Source: Prorocentrum cordatum
Lineage: Eukaryota; Sar; Dinophyceae; Prorocentrales; Prorocentraceae
Assembly (NCBI GenBank): GCA_963575745.1
Contig: CAUYUJ010007224.1
Location: 864,501-928,500, forward strand
Reading direction: 5' to 3'
DNA: 64,000 nucleotides
Below, one piece after another: positions 44,636 to 54,836 of this stretch; positions within the stretch are counted from its first letter, which is position 1; every line of letters begins with the position of its first letter. The translations under genes and the position numbers were made by a program. The notes beneath the pieces were generated by a model. The model was not told where the DNA came from, made no database searches, and saw nothing but the letters and a program-made list of their open reading frames with translations.

Positions 44636-44699
44636 GTACCTGAAGGTCAAGTTCTCTGGTTGGAACCGCATCTCGTTCGAGCGCGTGGTGTCGGGGAAG
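44636..44699 (+). CDS. Glucokinase exon d (ERVVSG motif)
   Basis: 64 nt. Reads YLKVKFSGWNRISFERVVSG then K. The Glu of ERVVSG corresponds to the glucose-contacting Glu of E. coli Glk. Acceptor TTCTGGCGAG; donor GA (GGGAAG before GACGCC), phase 0. A GGA tract starts 12 bp after the exon. Confidence 0.9.
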
Positions 44700-45825
44700 G
44701 ACGCCATTCGCAGGAGGAGGAGAAGGAGGAGGAGGAAGAGGAACGAGAAGGAGTCAGAGAAGGAGGAGCAGGAGAGGAGCAGGAGAAACATCGAGGTTTT
44801 CCAGAGGATCGACGTTTTCCAATACTTTTGGCATATGTTGGGCCCCCGGAAGCCTCTGGAGCCTTTGGGGTCCTCCTGCGATTTTTGGGGGCCTGCCTTT
44901 CCTCCTCATCATATCCGTCTTCCCTCTTCAAATGAACGTTGTGACACACACACACACAGCTCGGGAAGCACATGTTTCTCTTTTTGCACGCGGAGCAGAC
45001 ATCGTCACGCTTTGCCGCAGCGAATATGCGATTAGTTCCTCGCTACGGGCAAGGGCGTGGCAATGAGCGATCAAGTCAGCCAGAATTGTACCGCAGACCG
45101 TGGAGTATGTTTTTGACCAGTGCCCAAGCGCAATGACTGACCCGAGCATCATTACATACTTCTTGCAGGTGCATCCCATGTAGCCATTGGATTCCGTCTT
45201 AAGACATGCCACGATGCAATCAGAGCATTCATGTCAATCATGTACGCGTTCTGGCTGTTCATCGCAAACCCAACGACGTCTTGGGAGTACGGCAGACGTT
45301 GACCCTGAGCACAGAACACTCGAGCCACTGTCTCCCATTAACTTACCGGCGGCGGATCCAGCAGCGGCTCGGACTGCCGCTTGTGTGTCTGCTAAAGCAT
45401 CGGGTATAGCCAGGACCCCAGGTGAGGGAACCCAGTTAGTAGTAGGGCCCTGGAGCCCCTGAATTGGCCAGAATCACTATACCAGGTCTGCTGTAGCTGG
45501 TGTTGTTTCGGGTGACGTTAGTTCCGATTAGTGGAACGGGGCGGGGGGGGGGGCGTCCCCCAGTGCACATCTCCAAACCAGGTCCCACTAAACCCAGTTC
45601 TGCCAACGTCCGAAAGCAGACCGCTGCTTGATGGCTGAGTGAGCGATGCCGGACTGGCCATTGGTCGGCGGAGGGACCGAGAGCGAGGCCGCGGCGGCTC
45701 CGCCGAGGGCGCCCCCCCCGAGCAGAGCACAGCGCCCGCGGTGCGGGCCCGCGGCCAGCCCCGGAGACGCTGGCACGTGCCTCGGGGGAATCCGCCGGCT
45801 CAGCAGCTGTCTCGGGGCGGCGACG

Positions 45826-45951
45826 AGACGTCGCCGCCGCCGTCGCCGCCGCCGCAACCGCCGCCGTCGCCGGCGGCGGCGGCGGCGTCGTCGTCAGCGG
45901 CGTCGGCGTCGGACGACGACGTCCTCGTCGTCGGCAGCAGCGTCGGCGTCG

Positions 45952-46001
<50 letters not shown>

Positions 46002-46035
46002 CGACGACGACGACGACGACGACGACGACGTCGCC
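45826..46035. repeat. (CGA/CGC)n trinucleotide tract
   Basis: GACGACGAC and GCCGCCGTC triplets. Poly-Asp and poly-Arg frames are artefacts. Confidence 0.9.
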
Positions 46036-46392
46036 GCCGTCGACGACCACGCGTTGGGACCGGGCCCGCCTCCACGAAACCACTGCAGCACTGCCCGCCA
46101 CTGCTCGGCCTGCCCCGCTCCCGCCGCACGCCCCGCCGCATGCCCCGCCCTGCTGCGCGCCCTGAGCTGCCAGAGATCTTCCGACGCACGGGTCGCTGCC
46201 GTCCGCGGGCGGCCGAGGAAACGTACTCCGGGTGGGATATTGATCGAGGAGTGGTCGGGGGCCCCCAAACGGGGTGGTGACCACACCGTGCGGTGAGTCG
46301 GTGGGGATTCGGGTTCACGGCACAGTTTTGGGACTCGGGTCGTTTTCCCAGGACGTCTCGGGCGACTGGGGCACCTGTGATCCCAAGACCGT

Positions 46393-46456
46393 GCGGTGAC
46401 GGACCGTGCGGTGAGGTCTTGGGGGATTTCGAGGTCACCGCACGGTCTGTCACCGC
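46393..46456. repeat. Near-perfect inverted repeat (22-bp arms, 20-nt loop)
   Basis: Left arm 46393-46414 begins GCGGTGACGG. Right arm 46435-46456 is its reverse complement with one mismatch. A further related word (ACCGTGCGGTGA) lies at 46285. The arms contain CCGTGCGG. Confidence 0.85.
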
Positions 46457-47304
46457 GCCGTTTCGGGATTCCAAAGGTGGGCTACTAACTTCCTACGGAG
46501 CTTGCCCATCCCCCCCCTCCTCCACCTCCTCCTCCTGCCCCCTCCAGAGTACTCAGACATGCTCGCGTCGTGACGAAAGTCACGACGGGAGGTTTTAGGC
46601 CGTTTTTCAGCCTCTGGAGGCCCTCGCCAGGCCCCTGGGCCGTCGAAAAACGACTCTGGATGAAAAACCGGTGCCGGGGAAGGGGTCGGGATTTCCAGGG
46701 ACCGCGCTATGAATCAATGAAGACGTCGCATGTCTGGATGAGACTCGGGCACGCCTGGAACTCGGGTTCGCCGACGCTTTTTGACGGGCCCGTTCTGAGT
46801 TTTGACGGTGAAGTTTCCGGGTGTTTGGAGCGGGAGTTCGCGTCAAGTTTCAGGTCGGGTCTCGTCCGTCAGGCCAACCACAGCCCCCCGAACCCGAGTC
46901 TTACGCCTCCCCGACGGAGGTCGAGGAATCAGTATTCAACACGAACATCGACTCTCGAAGGTCCAGGGCCATTTGCCCCGATGGGCCGCCTGGACAAAGC
47001 GTGGGCGGGAGGCCGGAGGGTTCCAACGAGGGTTTGGGGGGAGGTGATTTTCCAGAGAGCCCCCCAGGGGCCTCGGAACCTCGCCAAAACAGGGGGAGCG
47101 AAGCCCCTGGCGGACCCCTCCTGGAAAACCCCCTCCCCCAAAACCCCCTTTGGACCCCTCCGCGTGGGCGGGAGGGGGCGGGAGGGCGATCCACAGCGAG
47201 CAGGGGCCGCAGGCATCCACACAAAATCTCATAAGCGTTGCCTTCTCGGAGGTCCGCGCCGATCTCTCGGATCGGCGCTGGGGCCTCTCTCTTCGGGGGT
47301 GGAC

Positions 47305-47575
47305 AGGCCTCCTACCCTGACAGGTCGATTAGCGAATTGGCCGTCTTCGGTTCGCGAGAGGGCGTCGCGGCCGTCATTTTTGCGGGTCCAGGTCCGTCGG
47401 TTTCGGTCCCAGGCCGTTTTTACTACAGGGAGGTTTACTAAAGGGAGGTTTGTCCACCGCCGGTCTCTCTGGCGCGCGCGGAGCGCTCCAGAGGCAGCCC
47501 TGGAGGCGCTGCCAGGGGGCTCCAGCGCCGATCCGCGGAATCCGCGCGCACCTCTCACAGTCCATGCTTCGAGCC
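47305..47575 (+). repeat. Composite dispersed repeat, copy 1
   Basis: CCTCCTACCCTGACAGGTCG, TTAGCGAATTGGCCGT, GCGAGAGGGCGTCGCGGCCG, GGGTCCAGGTCCGTCGGTTT and GGGAGGTTTACTAAAGGGAG recur nearly unchanged at 50445-50590. Both copies end in the TCCAGCGCCGATCCG module also seen alone at 28700. Confidence 0.85.
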
Positions 47576-47602
47576 TGTTTCTGTTCAGACTCTGGCAGGA
47601 AC

Positions 47603-47746
47603 TTACTTGCATGGACGGGGGGGGCCCTGAACCTGAAGCAAGCCGCAGACGACTCGCACGTGCGGAATCACGCAAGTCGAAATGCACTTGCACGCTCGTG
47701 TTCGTTTGACGAGGGGTGAGGAGGGGGGCGAACTCCATGCAAGTAA
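47603..47746. repeat. Short element bounded by 13-bp inverted repeats (MITE-like)
   Basis: TTACTTGCATGGA at 47603 and its exact reverse complement at 47734 enclose about 118 bp. Part of the interior (AATCACGCAAGTCGAAATGC) and the right arm recur at 52450-52610. Target-site duplications are not obvious. Confidence 0.5.
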
Positions 47747-47859
47747 ACTTACATGAATCAAATGGCAGGCTCATGCTTGTGTTTTGAAGATTCAGGCAAT
47801 GTAATTTGCACGGCGCTCGCCCCCCCATCCCCACCCCTCGCCCCTCTTCAAACGCGGCC

Positions 47860-48015
47860 CACAATAGCCCACGCGTTGCCGATAGGGACCCGATAGCCCG
47901 CCCCTCCCAGGACCATGCGGATTCGCTATCGGCGGAGACCCATCGCCGATACATCCGCGATGTACAGCCGATTCCAGGCCGATGTTCCCCCCCCCCCCCC
48001 CCCGGGCTGGTCCTC
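47860..48015. repeat. Single R2 copy and C-run
   Basis: CGATAGGGACCCGATAGCCC and GATTCGCTATCGG match the R2 array at 1-480. A run of 19 C interrupted by nothing else follows at about 47985-48004. Confidence 0.55.
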
Positions 48016-48434
48016 GCTCTGGCCGCCTTGGGCTACCGCTCGCCCTGCCCGCACTCGACCCCCGTCGCCTCGCTGCTCGTCTTGTGCGGGCCGCTGGTTG
48101 GCCCGCTCCCTCCTGACCCTGTCCGCCTCCCTGCGGCTCCCCCCCCCTCAGGAGAGGAGGAGGAGGAGGAGGAGGAGGAGGAGGAGGAGGAGGAGGAGGA
48201 GGAGGAGGTCCCCATACCGCTACCCTTCCCTCGTTTTCGCCTTTTGGGGCATCCCGGGGAAGCCCTCGTCGCCGCGGCGGGAGCAACCCCGACATTCTGG
48301 CCTCCACGCGCCCAGGTGGCGGTCGGGAGAGTGGCGGTATCGGTGCCTTTTGGTTTCCCCCCCCCCCTCCCCCCCCGCATTCTCGTGCAGCACCCTCTTG
48401 CACGTTGATCCTCGCCGCATGCTCCTGAATTCCT

Positions 48435-48790
48435 GCACCAGGATGAGGGAAGGAAGGGGAGGAGGACGACGAGGGGGAGGGGGAGGGGGATGAGGAGGGA
48501 GGAGGAGGAGCAGGAAGGGGAGAAGAGGGGGGAAAGAGGAGGAGGAGGAGGAGGAGGAGGAGGAGAAGGAGGAGGGGCAATGAGGAGCGAGGAGGAGAAC
48601 GGTGACGAGGAGGAGGAAGAGAGAAACGGAGATGTAGGGAGCAGGAGGGAAATGAGGAGGGAGGAGCACTGATGAGTAGCAGCAGGGAGAAGGAGGAAGA
48701 GGAGGAGGAGGAGGAGGAGGAGGAGGAGGAGGATGAGGAGGAGGAGGAGGACGACGAGTGGAGGAGAAAGGAGGTCGAGGAGGTGAAGGG
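48435..48790. repeat. (GGA)n tract upstream of glucokinase exon e
   Basis: GGA/GAC triplets ending about 100 bp before the exon at 48888. Confidence 0.85.
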
Positions 48791-48887
48791 GGAGAGGAGG
48801 ATAACGTGGACATTCAAGATGCGCTCTGGCTGGTAATCCAGCGGATGCCGAGTTACGCGTCTGGGCGAGTCCCCCATACGTGGCCAG

Positions 48888-48947
48888 GGCATCTGCAACA
48901 CCTACGAGTTCTTGGCGTACAAAAACCCTGGCCGGATCGACAAGAAG
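48888..48947 (+). CDS. Glucokinase exon e
   Basis: 60 nt, phase 0 on both sides. Reads GICNTYEFLAYKNPGRIDKK. Joined to exon d it gives SGKGICNTYEFL, the counterpart of SGPGLVNLYRAI in bacterial Glk. Acceptor GTGGCCAG; donor GC (AAGAAG before GCCCCA). Confidence 0.88.
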
Positions 48948-49316
48948 GCCCCAGCGGGTTGGTGGGAGTGAGCGCGGCGAAGTCGATGTTCAAGTCGTGA
49001 TCTTCCGACTCGCCGCCCAGGGTCCCAGCGATGGGATCGGGCGGGAGCTGCAAAGGTCAACCTCGACCAACACCTTGCGAACCCCACTGGTCGCCCCGAT
49101 TGTCATGAGTCGGCGGGTCAGCGCACTGGGGGTTCGGAGTCTTGCGACTGTGCCGCCGGGTTTCCCCCGAGAGGCGCCGCCACGGCCCAGAGGACCTCGG
49201 AGGAGGGCAAGTCAAGACACCGGCAGCCCTCCCTGGCACTGTTCGTCCTGCTCGGGCCTCCCGGAGGCTTCGCGTCGCCGCGGCCGGATCCGCGTCGAAG
49301 ATCGAGTCGGGATGGA

Positions 49317-49470
49317 CCCCGTGGGGGGGGAGGTGGGGGGGAGGACGGGGAGGGGGAGGGGGAGGGGGTTGGGGAAGCGGGGTGGGGGAGGGGGGGGGGG
49401 AGGGGGACGGGGACGGGGAGGGGGAGGGGGAGGGGAAGGAGGAGGAGAAGGAGGAGGAGGAGGAGGAGGA
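49317..49470 (+). repeat. G-run cluster grading into (GGA)n
   Basis: More than a dozen runs of four or more G separated by one to three bases, then GGA triplets that join R3 copy C at 49472. Strong potential for G-quadruplex formation on the + strand. Confidence 0.85.
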
Positions 49471-49471
49471 G

Positions 49472-50226
49472 GACCAGTGTAACCCCAAGAGTCACCAACG
49501 ATGTTGGAATAAACCCTCCCCCCAAGCTCCCTCTTCACAGGCCCCTGCAACGGTTCAACTCCACAGAGGGAACTGCCTCGTTCGAAGACAACCGTTGAAA
49601 GACCCTGAAGCATACCAAAACATTGTTCTCGGTATTCCAACGCCACGGATCAACTTGACTGTTGCGTCTTGACGATCCTGAATCGTGCCAGAACGCCATT
49701 CCTGGGACTTCATAACCGCGAACATTGTCACTATTGCGCCCTCATAATCGGGAACCCTTCCAAAGCACAATTTATTTCTGGTACGTCAATCATGGGGGCC
49801 CGCGAAATGCTTGCAAGGTGTTTAACGAGAACTTGCGCGGCGCTATGGCGAGAGCCACATGTTGAAAAGGAGTCGCCCTCAATCTGTGAAACCCTCGCAA
49901 TTTGTTGAAACGAATATACGCGGCGCTAAGGCGAGAGCCACATTTCGACAACGACCCGCCCGCAGTCCGTGAAACTCTGGCAAATTTTGAAAAAGAATGC
50001 ACGCGGCGCTAAGGGGAGAACCACATGTTGAAAACCACCACTCTTGCCAATTTTGAAAACGAATGTGCGCGGCGCTAAGGCGAGAACCACATGTTGAAAA
50101 CCACCCGCCCTCAATTCGTGAAGCACTTGCCAATGTTTAAGCTTCAGGGTCGTACATGGTATGGAAGTCTCAGGCGAAACGCCCGGCCCGCTCTAAAAAC
50201 TAGCCTCGGGGGGCGACCAAGAAAAA
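49472..50226 (+). repeat. Interspersed repeat R3, copy C
   Basis: Starts CCAGTGTAACCCCAAGAGTC directly after GGA triplets, with the same modules as copies A and B and about four minisatellite units (49810-50110), ending CTCGGGGGGCGACCAAG. Confidence 0.85.
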
Positions 50227-50439
50227 TTGCTTATAAGGAGAAGCGGAGGAGGAGGAGAGAGGGAGGGAGGCGCGCGGATGCGCCGATGCTGATCGCAGTT
50301 AGGCCTGGCTGGGGAGCCGCCGCCGTCTCGACGGGCCCTCGCACGACCACCGCGCATCGCTCGCGCGTGCCCTTCATCGCCGCGCCACTGAGCAGCCTCG
50401 TGTCCCTCTTCGGTCGAAGAAGAAACAACTCGGAGGTTG

Positions 50440-50735
50440 ATAGACCTCCTACCCTGACACGTCGATTAGCGAATTGGCCGTTTTCGGTTCGCGAGAGGGC
50501 GTCGCGGCCGTCATTTTTGCGGGTCCAGGTCCGTCGGTTTCGATCCTAGGCCGTTTTTTCTAAAGGGAGGTTTACTAAAGGGAGGTTTTTCCACCGCCGA
50601 AAAACGCTATGAACATAAGCTTTTAGCGCTCCGCGCGGATTTCTGGCCCCCCCCTGGCGGCGCCTCCGGCACCGTCCCTCGCGCGCAGGGTCCAGCGCAG
50701 ATCCGAGCAATCCGCGCGGAACGCCAACAGTTTAT
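50440..50735 (+). repeat. Composite dispersed repeat, copy 2
   Basis: Same blocks as 47305-47575, over about 150 bp nearly identical, then a diverged middle and the module TCCAGCGCAGATCCGAGCAA. Confidence 0.85.
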
Positions 50736-51167
50736 GTTTATACCTTATACCGTTGTTTCTTCTGCTACGGTGGGGGCTTTGGTTAAGGAATGTTCCCAGG
50801 AGGATGGTTCTTTATTTGATGAGGGCGGCGGTGTCATCCATGGCCTCCAGACCCTGGATTCCTTGTCAACGGGTTCCTTATCCAATGCCCCCACCGTATT
50901 TGGGGCAGCCGCAGCCTGCCGCTGGGAGCCCTGGCAGGCCCCTGGCCCTCGGGCCTGCGCGATCCTCGGAGCTCTTCGCGGCACAGTTCGCATCAACGGC
51001 ATTCCCGGTGCCATTGCTCTTCCGTCAGCGCAGTTACTCTGCCTTTTGAGGACCAGCGGGGCCTGGTGGCCGCGGCGTGCAGGAAGGGCGAGGCATGTCG
51101 GGAACTCGCTCGCCAGGTCGAACAAACCCGACCTGCCGCGTCGCCCATTTGTTCCAGAAAGCCATGG

Positions 51168-51347
51168 ATGTGCGTGTGTGTGTGTGTGTGTGTGTCTGTG
51201 TGTAGTGTGTGTCTGTGTGTCTGCGTGTCTGCGTGTCTGCGTGTCTGTGTGTGTGTCTTTGTGTGTCTGTGTGTCTGTGTGTGTGTGTCTGTGTGTCTGT
51301 GTGTCTGTGTGTATGTGTGTCTGTGTGTCTGCGTGTGCGTGTGCGTG
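51168..51347. repeat. (TGTGTGTCTG)n microsatellite
   Basis: Alternating TG with regularly spaced TC steps over about 180 bp. Confidence 0.9.
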
Positions 51348-51556
51348 AACGCCGCCGCAAAAAGTTCCTCGTGAGCGTTTCGGAACGGGTTCGCTCCCCC
51401 CTCCCTGCGCAGCGGCATCGGCCGTCCTCACAGGCCGCCGCGCCTCGCCCGACGCGCAGCCGCGCGGCCAGGGCCGACGCGGGGCCGAACCCTTCCGGAG
51501 GTCGGAGAGAGCGGGAGGGAGGGCCGCCCACTCTCTAGTAGCACCCACGTTCCCCC

Positions 51557-51666
51557 TCCTCCTCCTCCTCCTCCTCATCCTCCTCCTCCAGCCTCATCCT
51601 CCTCCAGCCTCCTCCTCCTCCTTCTCCTCCTCCTTCTCCTCCTCCTCCTCCTCCTCCTCCTCCTCC
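51557..51666. repeat. (CTC)n tract
   Basis: Pyrimidine triplets over about 110 bp. Confidence 0.85.
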
Positions 51667-52877
51667 AACCCGTCCCTTGTCAGGCTGTCTATCCCTTCTG
51701 CCTCCCGTCCTCGTCCCTCGGAGCTCGGCCCCCAGGAGACGGTTTCCCCGTCGATTCTAACAAGTTTTTGTTGCGTCGACGGGGGGCTGGGGCAAGCAAG
51801 CCAGAAGCAACAGTACAAGCGGAGTTGCTCGAGAATCGAAGACGCCCGCAGGGTTTGCCATGGGTGCGCCGCGTGGGCAGCTTCGATTACTTCCTGGGGT
51901 CAGGTATCCCAATATGCACTTCTAGGTTCCACGAGGACGCTGCATCCATCCTGCTCCTGGAGCTCTTATTCGCAGACGTCTGTCTGAAGTTTCGTTCCGC
52001 ATTGCTTCGACAAGCGTTGCGTTTGCATCGCTTTGGCGCTCGTTGCATCTCATTGCGGTTTCTATCACTTCCACATGGGCTGTCTATGCACTGCGTTTCG
52101 TTACATTGCGTCGTGCCGCGTAGCACTTGACAGTGTTGCGTTGCAGTGCCTGGAATTGTGTGGGCCCACATTGGAAAGCCATCGAGAAGTCATTGGAACG
52201 CCATTGGGGAACCATTCACAAACCTTCGGAACACCATTGGGAGACCGCTGAGAAATGATTGGAAAACACTTTGAAACCATTAATGAACAATTTGGGGAAA
52301 ACATAAGGGAGCCTCAATGGCAAAATGGGCGGGGGGGGCATTCTGAACCAATGTGAGGAAGCTTCGCTAGAACTCGAAGGCGAGCTTATTCGGAGAAAGC
52401 AAAGCGGATTTCACGCCCTAACAGCCTCTTGCGCTTGCACTCGGGGGGGGGCGGCGAGAATCACGCGAGTCGAAAGGCACTTCTTGCACGCTAGTACTTG
52501 CGTAAAGAGGGGTGAGGGCGGGGGGGGGGAAGGAGGAAGAGTAAAAAGAAAAGGAGGAGGAAGGAGGGAAGAGGATGGGGGGGGGGGGGGGCAAACGCCA
52601 TGCAAGTAAACTTGCCTGAGTCCAGAGAAAAAAACCGTCTCTGGGCCGTCCCCCAGGCTGTGCGGCGTGCCCCGAGCAGAGTCCCGAGGGGAGCCGGGCA
52701 CCCCGGCGACGGGAGGCGCCCGGGCCAGAGGCCCCTGGAGGAGCGGCGGATACCCAGACCCCCTGAAGCTAGGGAAAAATCACGACGGGAGGTTTTCATC
52801 AGAGTGAAGGGGCCGAACGGTCATTCCTTGTCCTTGGGTGCGTGGCTGAAGTGAGAATCCGTGGTGAGGATTATGCT

Positions 52878-53117
52878 TGTTGCGTTGTTGTTGTTGTTGT
52901 TGTCGTCCTTGTTGTTGTTGGTGGTGGTGGTGTTGTTGTTGCTGTTGTGATTGTTGTTGTTGTTGTTGTCGTCGTTGTTGTTGTTTGTTGTCGTTGTCGT
53001 TGTCGTCGGTGTTGTTGTTGGTGGTATTGTAGTTGTCGTTGTTGTTGTTGTTGTTGTTGGTGGTGTTGATGTTGGTGTTGTTGTTGGTGTTGCTGTTGTT
53101 GTTGTTGTTGTTGTTGC

Positions 53118-53194
<77 letters not shown>

Positions 53195-53295
53195 GGCGTC
53201 GTTGTTATTGTCGTCGTTGTTGTTGGTGGTGGTGTTGTTGCAGCTGTTGTTGCTGCTGTTGTTGCTGTGGTTGTTGTTGTTGCTGCTGTTGAACG
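52878..53295. repeat. (GTT)n tract
   Basis: About 415 bp of GTT with GTC, GGT and GCT variants; the longest non-GGA triplet tract apart from 58805. Poly-Val, poly-Leu and (minus strand) poly-Asn frames are artefacts. Confidence 0.92.
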
Positions 53296-54192
53296 CTCAT
53301 TTCTGAATAATATTTTTTGTTGATCCCCCCCCACCGGTGCATACTGTTCTTTCTCAATCAAAGTGTGCCCCTCGACACTCGCACCCTGTTTTTTTGACAG
53401 GGGATGTCTTGATGCTCAAACTGGGCCCCTGGCCCCCGGGTTACAACAACAACGGCTCCCGCCTGGGACCATCACAGATCGATCAGGCTCGAAAGATGCA
53501 GCAGACATATGGGGGGTCTCGGTTTCAGGGCTCCTTCCTGTCGTGATCCTTCGCGAGGTTGTGATTTTTGTCGCAACGTCGGATCTCGAGGTGAGATGAG
53601 GGCGAGGCGAGGCAACGGCAGGTTGGCCTTGGGGAGGCCCGTTATTGCTACGGCTGGACGATTTGGACCCCGGGAGGGGGTCCGGGGACAGATTCCGAGC
53701 TGTCGTTGGCTCAGCTCGCCCGGCTCCGAACTGGGGACGGGGACCGCCGGCAGATCTTGTCCGTTCACCGCAGCCGTTGGCAGTGCAGTCGGACCGAGGC
53801 ATAAGATCGAGGTCGGCTCGGGGAGGGTATGCCCTCCTGTTCTTGGTGCTTGTAGGATGTTCTCGCGCATCCTCAGGAGGGTGCCCTTGGATGTTATGTT
53901 GTTTGTTGGGGGGCTGAGGGTCTCGAGAGTCTTGGAAGACGTTCTTCTGGCCCAGGTTCGACCGTGCCTCTCGGCAGCGTCTGGGTGAGTGCCCGTGCGC
54001 CGAGGGAGCAACGGGCGTTTGGGCTCTGACTTCTGCTGCGCTGCCCTGAGATTTGCCGATGGGCCTGTTTTCCACCACCACCACCACAAGTAGGAGGGGG
54101 AGGGGGTCCTCCTCCTCCTCTTCCTCCTCCTCCTCCTTCTCCTCCTCCTCCTCCGCCTCCTCCTCCAACTGCTTCCCCCCTCTAATTTATGG

Positions 54193-54264
54193 TAGTGGTG
54201 GTGGTGGTGGTGGTGGTGGTGGTGGTGGTGGTGGTGGTGGTGGTGGTGGTGGTGGTGGTGGTGG
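54193..54264. repeat. (GGT)n microsatellite
   Basis: About 24 perfect GGT triplets flanked by copies of CCTGTTTTCCACCACC in inverted arrangement (54065 and 54262). Confidence 0.9.
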
Positions 54265-54780
54265 AAAACAGGCCCATCATTTGTCCATGCTCCTATCTCT
54301 GTTGAATTAGGACTCGCTGCTGGTGCTTCCGCGGAAGTCGCCCACGCGAGGCGGGAAGTCGCGTGCCCAACGGCGGCCGCAGGGAAGGAATCGTCCACCC
54401 CTCCCCCTGCTGTTCGGAAGACCTTCCGATGTCTCTGGAGGCGTCCCGAGGCAAAGGGGAGCCAAGCACGCGGGGAGAATGTCCAACTTATTGCCCCTAG
54501 CGAGCATTGTCGATTTCTTCCCTTTCTTTCTCCGCTTGATATTAGCCTTGTTCGTGCCGCCCGATGGGGACAAGACATGGGCTCATAGTCAGAGAGCCGA
54601 CCCTTTCACCCGAGTCAGCGCTGTAATTACCGAGTTGTGGAGCGCGAGGGCAGGGCTTGCCCGCCACTTTTGGGCAGCATGCCGTGTCCAAAGGTAACGT
54701 AAAGCAGCGATTACGAACACACACACACACACACTAACATTCATCATTCGTCGTCGACCTCTTGTTTGTGTGTCCGGGAG

Positions 54781-54836
54781 GTCCACAGCGAGTACCTGGC
54801 GTCGAGAGAGAACGCGGGCATCGTCGCCCAGAACGC
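54781..54836 (+). CDS. Glucokinase exon f
   Basis: 56 nt. Reads VHSEYLASRENAGIVAQN plus GC. Acceptor TCCGGGAG, donor GC (AACGC before GCGGCC). Split codon GC+G gives Ala with exon g. Continues from exon e as IDKK-VHSEYLAS. An (AC)n run lies 47 bp upstream. Confidence 0.8.

Larger units (their letters stand above)
44700..48887 (+). other. Glucokinase intron, 4.2 kb
   Basis: Holds GGA (44712-44770), a GAC/GCC tract (45826-46030), the inverted repeat at 46393, a composite repeat (47305-47575), an inverted-repeat element (47603-47746) and GGA tracts (48155-48208, 48435-48790). No exon found. Confidence 0.65.
48948..54780 (+). other. Glucokinase intron, 5.8 kb
   Basis: Holds a G-run region (49317-49445), R3 copy C, composite repeat copy 2, a TGTGTC tract, CTC, GTT and GGT tracts. 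A short AG/G...CAG/GT segment at 51852-51903 (GLPWVRRVGSFDYFLGS) is exon-like but unassigned. Confidence 0.65.

Noticed and set aside
45436-46474. Long ORFs in both strands around the GAC tract
   Set aside because: GC-rich low complexity; no conserved motif or believable exon edges.
46570-47709. 379-codon + strand ORF
   Set aside because: Crosses the composite repeat and the MITE-like element; no family, and other frames are equally open.
52780-53361. Poly-Asn ORF on the minus strand
   Set aside because: Reverse frame of the (GTT)n tract.
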